A DNA stretch of 33,088 bases from JAWUVP01 sp034112285. GTDB taxonomy: Bacteria > Pseudomonadota > Gammaproteobacteria > JABDGN01. The translations under genes were made by a program, and so were the position numbers. The DNA is taken from the NCBI GenBank assembly GCA_034112285.1, contig JAWUVP010000085.1:1-33088 (forward strand). Direction: 5' to 3'. The notes under the pieces are model-generated. The model worked only from the letters and a program-made list of their open reading frames with translations, was not told the DNA's origin and searched no databases. This document shows, in pieces, positions 15,225 through 22,282 of this stretch; position 1 is the first letter of the stretch; every line of letters starts with the position of its first letter.

Positions 15225-15554
15225 ATGAAAAAGGCTGTTTTTTTTACGCTTATGGGTTTGTTGTTTGTAAATGTTGCCAGTGCTAATAATTACAATTATT
15301 ACTGCGCGCAATCATCGTGTCAGCAAGCTGATATAACGGGCGACAGTACCACCGTTACCCTACCACACAGCACGATATCTTATTTTTATATTCATTGTAA
15401 AAATATAGCTATCCCCAGTGCTGACTTTAGCTATGACACGGGTGTATCGGCTGGGTATTCAGGACAGCTTAAACTGGGTGAGTATGAATATGACTTTCTT
15501 AATTGGGGTGCTATAGGCTCACAGCATGTGACGGTAAAAGATATTCATTGCTAA
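15225..15554 (+). CDS. Small secreted cysteine-containing protein, unknown function
   Basis: 109 aa. Residues 1-20 form a clear Sec signal peptide: KK, then a hydrophobic core, ending ASA with cleavage before NN. The mature 89 residues contain four cysteines (C27, C32, C58, C109), the last being the C-terminal residue, so two disulphides are likely in the periplasm or outside. The mature chain is rich in Tyr, Ser and Thr and looks beta-stranded (STTVTLPHSTISYFYIHC). GGAG lies 8 nt before the ATG. It stands alone between the parC repeat and the metK promoter. No family is recognised. Confidence 0.7.
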   Translation: MKKAVFFTLMGLLFVNVASANNYNYYCAQSSCQQADITGDSTTVTLPHSTISYFYIHCKNIAIPSADFSYDTGVSAGYSGQLKLGEYEYDFLNWGAIGSQHVTVKDIHC

Positions 15555-15597
15555 GCTGACCAAAGGCGATACTTAGCACCAAGAAGCAATTCACGCT

Positions 15598-15626
15598 TTG
15601 CGGCGCTAGGGTGGATGCGGTACAAT
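15598..15626 (+). promoter_or_regulatory. Sigma-70 promoter for metK
   Basis: TTGCGG (15598-15603) and TACAAT (15621-15626) are 17 bp apart, giving a leader of about 30 nt with GCGGAG as the ribosome site. The leader is too short for a SAM riboswitch. Confidence 0.55.
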
Positions 15627-15661
15627 CCCGGGCTCTTTAACGCTATAATTGCGGAGTCACC

Positions 15662-16816
15662 ATGAGTGAATATGATTTATTTACTTCAGAATCAGTTTCT
15701 GAAGGCCATCCCGACAAAATCGCCGACCAAATTTCCGATGCCGTGCTCGACGCCATTCTAACAGAAGATCCTATGGCCAGAGTAGCCTGCGAAACCTTCA
15801 CCAAAACCGGTATGGTGATAGTCGGCGGCGAAATTTCTACCAGTGCCTGGGTAGATTTAGACGATTTAGTACGCGAAGTGGTCACCAGTATTGGTTATGA
15901 TTCCTCCGACGTTGGCTTGGCCGGCCAATCTTGCGCGGTGCTGTCCGCCATCGGCAAGCAAAGTAACGATATTGCCCGAGGCGTAGATGCGGATGACTTA
16001 CTCAACATGGGTGCCGGTGACCAAGGCATGATGTTTGGTTATGCCACTAACGTGACCGATGTGATGATGCCGGCTCCGATTACTTATGCGCATCGCTTAA
16101 TGCGCCAACAAGCAAAATTGCGCCACGAAGGTAAATTACCTTGGCTGCGCCCTGACGCAAAAAGCCAAGTTACGTTTCGCTACATTGATGATAAACCGGT
16201 TGCCATCGATACCGTGGTGTTATCAACCCAGCATGCGCCCGACATTAGCCAAGCAGAGTTAATTGAAGCGGTGCGCGAAGAAATTATTAAACCCGTATTG
16301 CCAGAGCACTGGGTGATCCCAGAAACAAAATATTTTATTAACCCTACCGGGCGTTTTGTTGTGGGTGGCCCGCAAGGTGATTGCGGCTTAACCGGTCGCA
16401 AAATTATTGTGGACACCTATGGCGGCATGGCACGCCATGGTGGTGGCGCTTTTTCGGGTAAAGACCCTTCAAAAGTTGACCGCTCAGCAGCGTATGCGGC
16501 GCGTTATGTGGCAAAGAATATTGTGGCCGCCGGCCTAGTCGAACGCTGTGAAATTCAATTGTCATATGCCATTGGTATTGCAGAGCCCATTTCAATTCGC
16601 ATTGAAACATTCGGCACCGGAAAATTAAGCAATGCAGAGCTTATTGACCTCATACGTGAAAATTTTGACCTGCGCCCCGGCGGCATTATTAAAATGCTGG
16701 ATTTATTACGCCCTATCTATCGTCCCACGGCAACCTATGGCCATTTTGGTCGCGAAGAAGCCAGCTTCACCTGGGAAAAAACTGATAAAGCCGAGCAATT
16801 GCGCAAAGCACTATAA
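15662..16816 (+). CDS. metK: S-adenosylmethionine synthetase (methionine adenosyltransferase)
   Basis: 384 aa, full length. It makes SAM from methionine and ATP in the cytoplasm. Conserved elements: FTSESVSEGHPDKIADQISD near the N-terminus (ATP/metal site), the signature GAGDQGMMFGYA (about 119-130), FVVGGPQGDCGLTGRKIIVD, and the P-loop-like GGGAFSGKDPSKVDRSAAYA. The C-terminus ends YGHFGREEASFTWEKTDKAE as in other bacterial MetK proteins. The ribosome site GCGGAG and a 17-bp-spaced promoter lie upstream. The nucleoside hydrolase gene follows after 10 bp, and ahcY comes next, so this is a SAM-cycle cluster. Confidence 0.97.
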   Translation: MSEYDLFTSESVSEGHPDKIADQISDAVLDAILTEDPMARVACETFTKTGMVIVGGEISTSAWVDLDDLVREVVTSIGYDSSDVGLAGQSCAVLSAIGKQSNDIARGVDADDLLNMGAGDQGMMFGYATNVTDVMMPAPITYAHRLMRQQAKLRHEGKLPWLRPDAKSQVTFRYIDDKPVAIDTVVLSTQHAPDISQAELIEAVREEIIKPVLPEHWVIPETKYFINPTGRFVVGGPQGDCGLTGRKIIVDTYGGMARHGGGAFSGKDPSKVDRSAAYAARYVAKNIVAAGLVERCEIQLSYAIGIAEPISIRIETFGTGKLSNAELIDLIRENFDLRPGGIIKMLDLLRPIYRPTATYGHFGREEASFTWEKTDKAEQLRKAL

Positions 16817-16826
16817 GGACAGCACC

Positions 16827-17816
16827 ATGCGCTTACTCAGTTTTTGTGCGCTACTTTGCTGTATGTTTTGTAGTGTTGCCAGCACGCCGATTATTGTTGA
16901 TACCGACATGGGCAGCGATGATTGGATGGCGGTTTTATATTTACTGCAAAACCCGCAAGCGGATATAAAAGGCATTTCAATTGTGACCACCGGCGAGTCA
17001 CATTGCCAGCCTGCACTGCGCACCTTATCGGGTTTATTAGCCTTAACGGGTCGTAAAACTATGCCGGTTGCATGTGGCCGGGCGAAGCCCTGGTACGGCA
17101 ATAAACATTTTCCTAACTGGTTTCGAAAGGTTGTTGACCAACGCTTTGGCATTCCATTAGGCCGCGCCAATAATTTACAGATGCACGCCAATGCAGTGCA
17201 ACTGTTACATCAATTATTAACCCAAGCTAAGGCGCCCACCACTATTTTAGCCATTGGGCCTTTAACGAATATTGCGCGGTTATTGCAGCAATATCCAAAG
17301 AGCAAACAGCAAATTAAACGTCTGGTGGTGCTGGGTGGTACGCTACATGTGCCAGGTAACTTGCAAGCCTTGGCGCCTAAGCAAACCAATACGGCGGCTG
17401 AATGGAATGTTTATTCTGATGCTTATGCCGCACAATACGTTGTGGCTTCAGGCGCGCCAATTCAATTAGTGCCGCTTGATGCTTGTAACCAAGTGAAGCT
17501 GGATTTTAGTTTTTATCAAAGATTTATTAAAGCGGCTAGAACGCCTGCAGCAAAATTTACCGGCGCTGTTATGCAGAAAAACCTGCGTTACATTAAGCTA
17601 GGCGTGTATGATTTTTGGGATCCGCTTGCCGCGGCGAGTGCGGTAAATACCCGCTTTTACCAACTAGCCACAGCCAAAATAAACGTAAACCTACAGCCGG
17701 GCAATCATTATGCTGGCATGTATGTAAGCCAGCGTGGCCACCTTATTCATTGGGTTAAGCAGGTCAATGGCGCTAAATTTAAGCGTTTATTCCTCAATAC
17801 CTTGAATCGAACGTAG
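16827..17816 (+). CDS. Exported nucleoside hydrolase (IU-nucleoside hydrolase family)
   Basis: 329 aa from the ATG at 16827, chosen because AAGGAC lies 6 nt upstream and the first 19 residues form a signal peptide (RLLSFCALLCCMFCSVAS). The open frame extends into metK but that part is not coding. The family hydrolyses ribonucleosides to base and ribose. The diagnostic calcium/ribose site is IIVDTDMGSDDWMA (22-35) with D25, D27, D31 and D32. TTILAIGPLTNIARLL is the second motif, and the C-terminal aspartate lies in YDFWDPLAAASAV. It sits 10 bp behind metK and 65 bp before ahcY. AhcY releases adenosine, so a nucleoside hydrolase fits the pathway, but the signal peptide puts this one in the periplasm or outside, where it more likely salvages external nucleosides. 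The exact substrate is unknown. Confidence 0.88.
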   Translation: MRLLSFCALLCCMFCSVASTPIIVDTDMGSDDWMAVLYLLQNPQADIKGISIVTTGESHCQPALRTLSGLLALTGRKTMPVACGRAKPWYGNKHFPNWFRKVVDQRFGIPLGRANNLQMHANAVQLLHQLLTQAKAPTTILAIGPLTNIARLLQQYPKSKQQIKRLVVLGGTLHVPGNLQALAPKQTNTAAEWNVYSDAYAAQYVVASGAPIQLVPLDACNQVKLDFSFYQRFIKAARTPAAKFTGAVMQKNLRYIKLGVYDFWDPLAAASAVNTRFYQLATAKINVNLQPGNHYAGMYVSQRGHLIHWVKQVNGAKFKRLFLNTLNRT

Positions 17817-17881
17817 TCAACGGCGCCATTTACAGGTAAAATGCGTACAAATTTTAATCAACTCTACTGAGGAAGCCCACT

Positions 17882-19195
17882 ATGAAGCCTATTCCAATGC
17901 CTACCAACACTGAAGATTTTAAAGTCGCCGATTTGAGCCTGGCAAAGTGGGGCCGCAAAGAAATGATTATTGCCGAGACTGAAATGCCTGGCTTAATGAT
18001 CTTGCGTGAGCAGTATAAAGTGGAGCAACCGCTTAAAGGCGCGCGCATAGCTGGCTGCATTCACATGACGATTCAAACCGCGGTGTTAATTGAAACTTTA
18101 ACCGCGTTAGGTGCACAAGTGCGCTGGTCTTCATGCAATATTTTTTCCACCCAAGACCACGCTGCTGCCGCCATTGCCGTAACCGGTGTGCCGGTGTTTG
18201 CTTGGAAAGGTGAAACCGAAGCGGAATATGAATGGTGCATTGAACAAACCATTACCGGGCCAAATAACTGGCAGCCCAACATGATTTTAGATGATGGGGG
18301 TGATTTAACCATGATGATGCACGCGCAATTCCCTGAGATTTTAGCCAATATAAAAGGCATTACCGAAGAGACCACAACCGGTGTGCACCGTATGACTCAA
18401 ATGGCTGAAGCGGGCACTTTGGCCGTGCCGGTAATGAATGTGAATGATTCGGTAACCAAGTCTAAATTTGATAACAAATACGGTATTCGCGAATCAATGA
18501 TGGACGGTTTAAAGCGCGCCACCGATGTGATGGTGGCCGGTAAAACCGTGGTAATTTTGGGCCATGGTGATGTGGGTAAAGGCGCCGCGGAAGCGTTTAA
18601 AGGCTTAGGTGCTAAAGTGAAAGTCACCGAAGTGGACCCTATCTGTGCATTGCAAGCGGCTATGGAAGGTTATGATGTTGTGTTGTTAGAAGACGTTGTG
18701 AGCCAGGGTGATATTTTTGTGACGACGACTGGCAATAAAGATGTCATTGTTCACGAGCATATGCTGGCCATGAAAGATCAAGCCATTGTGTTGAACATTG
18801 GCCATTTTGACAATGAAATCGATATTGCTTCACTACAACAATATGAATGGGATGAAATTAAACCGCAAGTGGATCAAGTTATTTTCCCAGATGGGAAGCG
18901 GATTACTATTTTAGCCAAAGGCCGTTTGGCCAACTTAGGTTGCGCAACGGGACATCCTAGCTTTGTGATGTCGACTTCATTTACTAACCAAGTGTTAGCG
19001 CAAATAGAGTTGTGGAATAATGCCGACAATTACGAAAAACAAGTTTATATGCTGCCCAAAAAACTTGACGAAGAAGTGGCACGCTTACATTTAGATAAAC
19101 TTGGCGCAAAACTAACCACTTTAAATGCCGAACAAGCCGATTATATTGGTGTTGCGCAAGCCGGGCCTTTTAAGCCTGAACATTATCGTTATTAA
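17882..19195 (+). CDS. ahcY: S-adenosylhomocysteine hydrolase
   Basis: 437 aa. It splits SAH reversibly into adenosine and homocysteine, relieving product inhibition of methyltransferases. Seen in order: GARIAGCIHMTIQTAVLIET (substrate region), NIFSTQDHAAAAIA, EETTTGVHRM, VNDSVTKSKFDNKYG (catalytic Lys/Asp), the NAD-binding GHGDVGKGAAEAFKGLGAKV, TTTGNKDVI, NIGHFDNEID and the C-terminal PFKPEHYRY that closes over the NAD site. AGGAAG lies 7 nt before the ATG. Part of the metK cluster. Use of AhcY replaces the Pfs/LuxS detoxification route of enteric bacteria. Confidence 0.97.
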   Translation: MKPIPMPTNTEDFKVADLSLAKWGRKEMIIAETEMPGLMILREQYKVEQPLKGARIAGCIHMTIQTAVLIETLTALGAQVRWSSCNIFSTQDHAAAAIAVTGVPVFAWKGETEAEYEWCIEQTITGPNNWQPNMILDDGGDLTMMMHAQFPEILANIKGITEETTTGVHRMTQMAEAGTLAVPVMNVNDSVTKSKFDNKYGIRESMMDGLKRATDVMVAGKTVVILGHGDVGKGAAEAFKGLGAKVKVTEVDPICALQAAMEGYDVVLLEDVVSQGDIFVTTTGNKDVIVHEHMLAMKDQAIVLNIGHFDNEIDIASLQQYEWDEIKPQVDQVIFPDGKRITILAKGRLANLGCATGHPSFVMSTSFTNQVLAQIELWNNADNYEKQVYMLPKKLDEEVARLHLDKLGAKLTTLNAEQADYIGVAQAGPFKPEHYRY

Positions 19196-19223
19196 AACGT
19201 AACCGTCATTCATTTGTTTTGCA

Positions 19224-19264
19224 GCCCAGCTCGCGCCTTTCTTGTTAAGAGTGGCGCGCAGGGC
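19224..19264 (+). terminator. GC-rich hairpin after ahcY
   Basis: GCGCC (19233-19237) pairs with GGCGC, and outer GCCC with GGGC, with a small bulge and a TTTCTTGTTAAGAGT loop. No T-run follows immediately; a T8 tract (19283-19290) abuts the rsmE start. It may be a terminator or attenuating hairpin between ahcY and rsmE. Confidence 0.35.
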
Positions 19265-19290
19265 GAATAAAATTTCGAGCAATTTTTTTT

Positions 19291-20019
19291 ATGCGCACCA
19301 CTAGAATTTACACATCCGATACGCTTAGCCCAAACAGCGAACTAACCTTAGGCGAAGCTGCCTCACGCCATTTGCACACCGTATTACGTTTTAGCGTGGG
19401 TGATGCATTGGTGTTGTTTAACGGTGATGGCTTTGATTACTTGGCAACGATTACCAGCATTAGTAAGAAAAAAACCAGCGTGAACATTACTGTCCAGCAA
19501 ATTAATGTTGGCGTGCCGACGCTTAAGATTCATCTTTACCAAGGCATTTGCCGGGGTGAAAAAATGGATTGGGCCATTCAAAAAGCCACAGAGCTGGGGG
19601 TGAGCGAAATTACGCCAATGTTTTCGACCTATTGCAACGTCAAAATAGCCGCCGATCGTTGGTCAAAAAAACTGCAGCATTGGCAAAACATCGCCAATAG
19701 TGCTTGCGAGCAATCTGGGCGGGCCGATATCGTGGCCATTAATCTACCCCAGGAATTTGCAGCGATTATTGATGCCGATAATGGGCAGCAAAAATTCATT
19801 TTATGTCCTGAAGTCAAAAACACCTTGCCCGTAAAAGAGGCCATGCAAGCCTGCACCTTATTAGTGGGCCCCGAAGGCGGTTTTTCGGCTGAAGAAGTCA
19901 AAGCGGCAGAAGCTAAGTATTTTTGCTCCATACGCCTTGGCCCAAGAGTTTTGCGGAGTGAAACAGCCGGATTGGCGGCAATAAGTGTGCTTCAATCTCA
20001 ATATGGCGATTGGTTATAA
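19291..20019 (+). CDS. rsmE: 16S rRNA (uracil-1498-N3)-methyltransferase
   Basis: 242 aa, the normal length for RsmE, a SPOUT (alpha/beta knot) enzyme that methylates U1498 of 16S rRNA using SAM. N-terminal PUA-like part: RIYTSDTLSPNSELTLGEAA and ASRHLHTVLRFSVGDAL. The knot domain carries CRGEKMDWAIQKATELGV, LLVGPEGGFSAEEV (SAM-binding loop) and LGPRVLRSETAGLAAISVLQ. The ATG follows an A/T tract with no evident Shine-Dalgarno, so translation may be weak or use another mode. It sits after the SAM-cycle genes. Confidence 0.95.
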   Translation: MRTTRIYTSDTLSPNSELTLGEAASRHLHTVLRFSVGDALVLFNGDGFDYLATITSISKKKTSVNITVQQINVGVPTLKIHLYQGICRGEKMDWAIQKATELGVSEITPMFSTYCNVKIAADRWSKKLQHWQNIANSACEQSGRADIVAINLPQEFAAIIDADNGQQKFILCPEVKNTLPVKEAMQACTLLVGPEGGFSAEEVKAAEAKYFCSIRLGPRVLRSETAGLAAISVLQSQYGDWL

Positions 20020-20081
20020 TACCCAAATTCAACAAGTTAGCGTATAATCGCCAAATATATTGCAAACTAATGGAGTGATCG

Positions 20082-21098
20082 ATGCGTTTTACAGGAATTC
20101 CAGTATATTATTATCCCACCACAGTGATACTTGTGGATGATAAAATCGATTTTTTAACCAATTTCAGTTTGCAGCTTAGCCAATCCATGGTCTACAAATT
20201 ATTCAGTCAGGCCAATAAGGCGTTAACATTTTTGAAACAAGCGGAAGACTCTGCCCACGTGAGTGAGCGCAGTGTCGGCATTGCCGCAGAAGTGGGTGGC
20301 AATCCGTTGACCAATCACACATTGACCTTAAACTTAGAGCAAATTACTGACGAAGTTTATAATCCCAAACGTTTTTGCGAAGTTGCCGTGGTCGTGGTTG
20401 ATTATGACATGCCAGGTATGGATGGTTTAGAATTTTGCCGTAAGTTGCAAGATCATCCGGTAAAGAAAATTTTACTCACCGGCAAAGGCGATGAGAAAAT
20501 TGCGGTTAAAGCGTTTAATGAAGGCTTAATTGATCACTTCATACAAAAAAATAATAAAGATGTGGTGGAGCTGGTAGAGCAAAACATTGCCCAGCTACAA
20601 AAACAATATTTCAAAACCATGAGCGAAGAGCTGAGAAGCATGTTGGCGCGCAACACGGCAAGCTTTATTAAAGACCCAGTGTTTTGTGACTTTTTTGAAA
20701 AATTACTCATTGAAAATGATATTGTAGAATACTATTTAACCGAATTAACCGGCAGCTTTCTTTTGCTCGATAAGAATGCCAGACCGTCTTATTTAGTGAT
20801 TAAGTGCTACGAAGATTTAAATATACACTATGAATTTGCCGCCGACAATGGTGCGCCTAAAGAGGTGCTAGATGAAATTCGTAGTGGTAGTAAAATTCCT
20901 TATGCTTGGGATGCAGATGATTATTTTCGCTTGCAAAAGCCCGAAGAGTGGCAGAGCCAACTTTACCCTGCGGAAGAATTACACGGCCAAGAAATTTATT
21001 ATTACGCATTAATAAAAGATCTCCCTACCGAGGCTGTGCAAACAAACCGACTAACGAGTTATAGTAAGTTCATACACCAACTTCGTTCTGAGGAATAA
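20082..21098 (+). CDS. Response regulator with receiver domain and unknown C-terminal domain
   Basis: 338 aa. The receiver domain covers about residues 13-165 and keeps all switch residues: acidic pair D19/D20 in ILVDDK, phospho-acceptor D107 in VVDYDMPGMDG, T133 in LLTGKGD and K156 in FIQKNN. It is longer than a standard receiver because of an insertion (about 52-98) between helix 1 and strand 3, containing GNPLTNHTLTLNLEQITDEV. The C-terminal 170 residues contain no HTH, GGDEF, EAL or HD motif. ELTGSFLLLDKNARPSYLVI (about 222-241) has a PAS-like feel. No histidine kinase gene is adjacent. A GGAG ribosome site precedes the ATG. Output and partner are unknown. Confidence 0.85.
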   Translation: MRFTGIPVYYYPTTVILVDDKIDFLTNFSLQLSQSMVYKLFSQANKALTFLKQAEDSAHVSERSVGIAAEVGGNPLTNHTLTLNLEQITDEVYNPKRFCEVAVVVVDYDMPGMDGLEFCRKLQDHPVKKILLTGKGDEKIAVKAFNEGLIDHFIQKNNKDVVELVEQNIAQLQKQYFKTMSEELRSMLARNTASFIKDPVFCDFFEKLLIENDIVEYYLTELTGSFLLLDKNARPSYLVIKCYEDLNIHYEFAADNGAPKEVLDEIRSGSKIPYAWDADDYFRLQKPEEWQSQLYPAEELHGQEIYYYALIKDLPTEAVQTNRLTSYSKFIHQLRSEE

Positions 21099-21141
21099 AA
21101 ACCCCCAAAACCAAGGTAATGCTATATAATTCCCCTTCTCC

Positions 21142-21218
21142 GTGCCCGTAGCTCAGCTGGATAGAGTGTTGGCCTCCGAAGCCAAATGTCGGACGTTCGA
21201 ATCGTCTCGGGCACACCA
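21142..21218 (+). tRNA. tRNA-Arg, anticodon CCG
   Basis: 77 nt fold into a complete cloverleaf: acceptor GTGCCCG/CGGGCAC, D-stem GCTC/GAGT, anticodon stem TTGGC/GCCAA with loop CTCCGAA (anticodon CCG, reading CGG), variable loop ATGTC, T-stem GGACG/CGTCT with loop TTCGAAT, discriminator A and an encoded CCA. TATAAT at 21125-21130 and a C-rich discriminator form the likely promoter. Confidence 0.96.
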
Positions 21219-21315
21219 TTTTTCTATGTTTAGATAAGCGTAGCATTTCTTTGAAATACCGTTCTAAAAATAGTTGATTTTCATCTTGTGTAATACGTTG
21301 TGGCAGACAATACTG

Positions 21316-22158
21316 TTATCTTAATGGCCGTATTGCGGGTGTTACACTAACTGCGAAAGCAAACTCTTTGCCGGTACAATGGTCGGTGTTTCTAACGTAA
21401 AGCAGTCGATGTCTAAATAGTCTAAATCTTGTACTACTTGAAACGCATGTTTGGCTTGGGTTTGCTTCTGAAATTTTTTTCAAGCTGGGGCTGAGGCTTT
21501 TTTTGCTGCTGAGTTTCGCTTCTACCAAAAACCAAGGTTCAGCATTTTTTGTGACAAGAAAATCAACTTCAGCTTGATCTTTGTCGCGCAAAAAATATAA
21601 ACCATAATCACCTAAGCCTCGGTCAGTCCAAAGGTGTACGGCTTTTAGTAAGTGTCCGGCGATAAAATTTTCAAACTTTGCGCCCTCGTCTTTTAAAGAC
21701 GACCAATCCCATAAATAAAATTTAGGATTTTTAAGTAAAGAGCGGCTAATGTTTTTCGTCCAAGGCGATAGCATGTAACCATAATAAAATTCGGTTAAGG
21801 TCGCGCACCAGCGCCGCACGGTGTCGGTTGAAATTTGCAGCTTATTGCTTAAGTTGCTGTAATTAATGAGTTGCCCCGTTTGGTGTTTGAGTAATTCGGC
21901 CAGCATAACGAGCTGTTGCATGTCGCGTATGTTGGTGAGATCGCGAATATCTTCACGAAACAATTGCTCATGCGCCAAAAGCTGCCAGCGCCGGGTATCT
22001 GTATTATCCCAGTTTAGGCACAGAAATTTTTCTGTCAAAGCTTTGGCGTTTAGGCTACAGGTGGTTTTCCCCACCTGGCGCGGGCCCACAAAAAACAGCA
22101 TTTGTCGGTCGGCCTTGAAGTGTTGGCTAATCAGTTTGTCGTAAATTCGCGTTATCAT
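21316..22158 (-). pseudogene. Broken AAA ATPase/DUF4143 gene (central deletion and frameshift)
   Basis: The 280-codon frame starts as an AAA_14 protein: MITRIYDKLISQHF, Walker A FFVGPRQVGKTT, then strand 2 FLCLNWDN. It then jumps straight to the wHTH/DUF4143 part (EQLFREDIRDLTNIRDMQQL). Walker B, the sensor region and the rest of the ATPase lobe, roughly 150 residues, are missing compared with the family's usual 400 or so. Near the end the frame breaks at a run of seven A's (plus-strand T's 21474-21480). With six A's the family tail returns as FQKQTQAKHAFQVVQDLDY, a short linker, then FTLETPTIVPAKSLLSQLV, ending at TAA 21344-21342. The listed frame instead reads unrelated residues to 21316. 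The nuclease-like segment AEVDFLV...LVEAKL remains. ATP hydrolysis is very unlikely. A 66-bp palindrome abuts the start codon. Confidence 0.8.
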
Positions 22159-22224
22159 CCGACCATTATACGACCAATCGTATAATGGTCATGACTATTA
22201 TACGATTGGTCGTATAATGGTCGG
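22159..22224. repeat. 66-bp near-perfect nested palindrome with four TATAAT boxes
   Basis: Two 33-nt arms meet at 22191/22192 with no spacer and only one mismatch. Each arm is itself a hairpin: CCATTATACGA and TCGTATAATGG around CCAA in the left arm, TTGG in the right. TATAAT occurs on the plus strand at 22181 and 22213 and on the minus strand at 22165-22170 and 22197-22202, so both directions have -10 candidates. It lies immediately before the ATG of the broken DUF4143 gene (ATG at 22158-22156) and 58 bp before priA. It may be an autoregulatory operator or the terminus of a mobile cassette. Confidence 0.75.
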
Positions 22225-22282
22225 AAAAATACAGCGAAACGATTGCTAACACCTGCATCTTAAAACCGACTATAATCGCCTT

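Noticed and set aside
15555..15661. SAM riboswitch before metK
   Set aside because: The leader from the predicted promoter is about 30 nt and no SAM-I or SAM-II pattern or terminator hairpin is present.
16632..16826. Upstream extension of the nucleoside hydrolase frame into metK
   Set aside because: It overlaps the conserved metK C-terminus in another frame; the ATG at 16827 has a ribosome site and begins a signal peptide.
21219..21315. Possible integration site at the 3' end of tRNA-Arg
   Set aside because: No second copy of the tRNA 3' end and no integrase gene are seen in the window.
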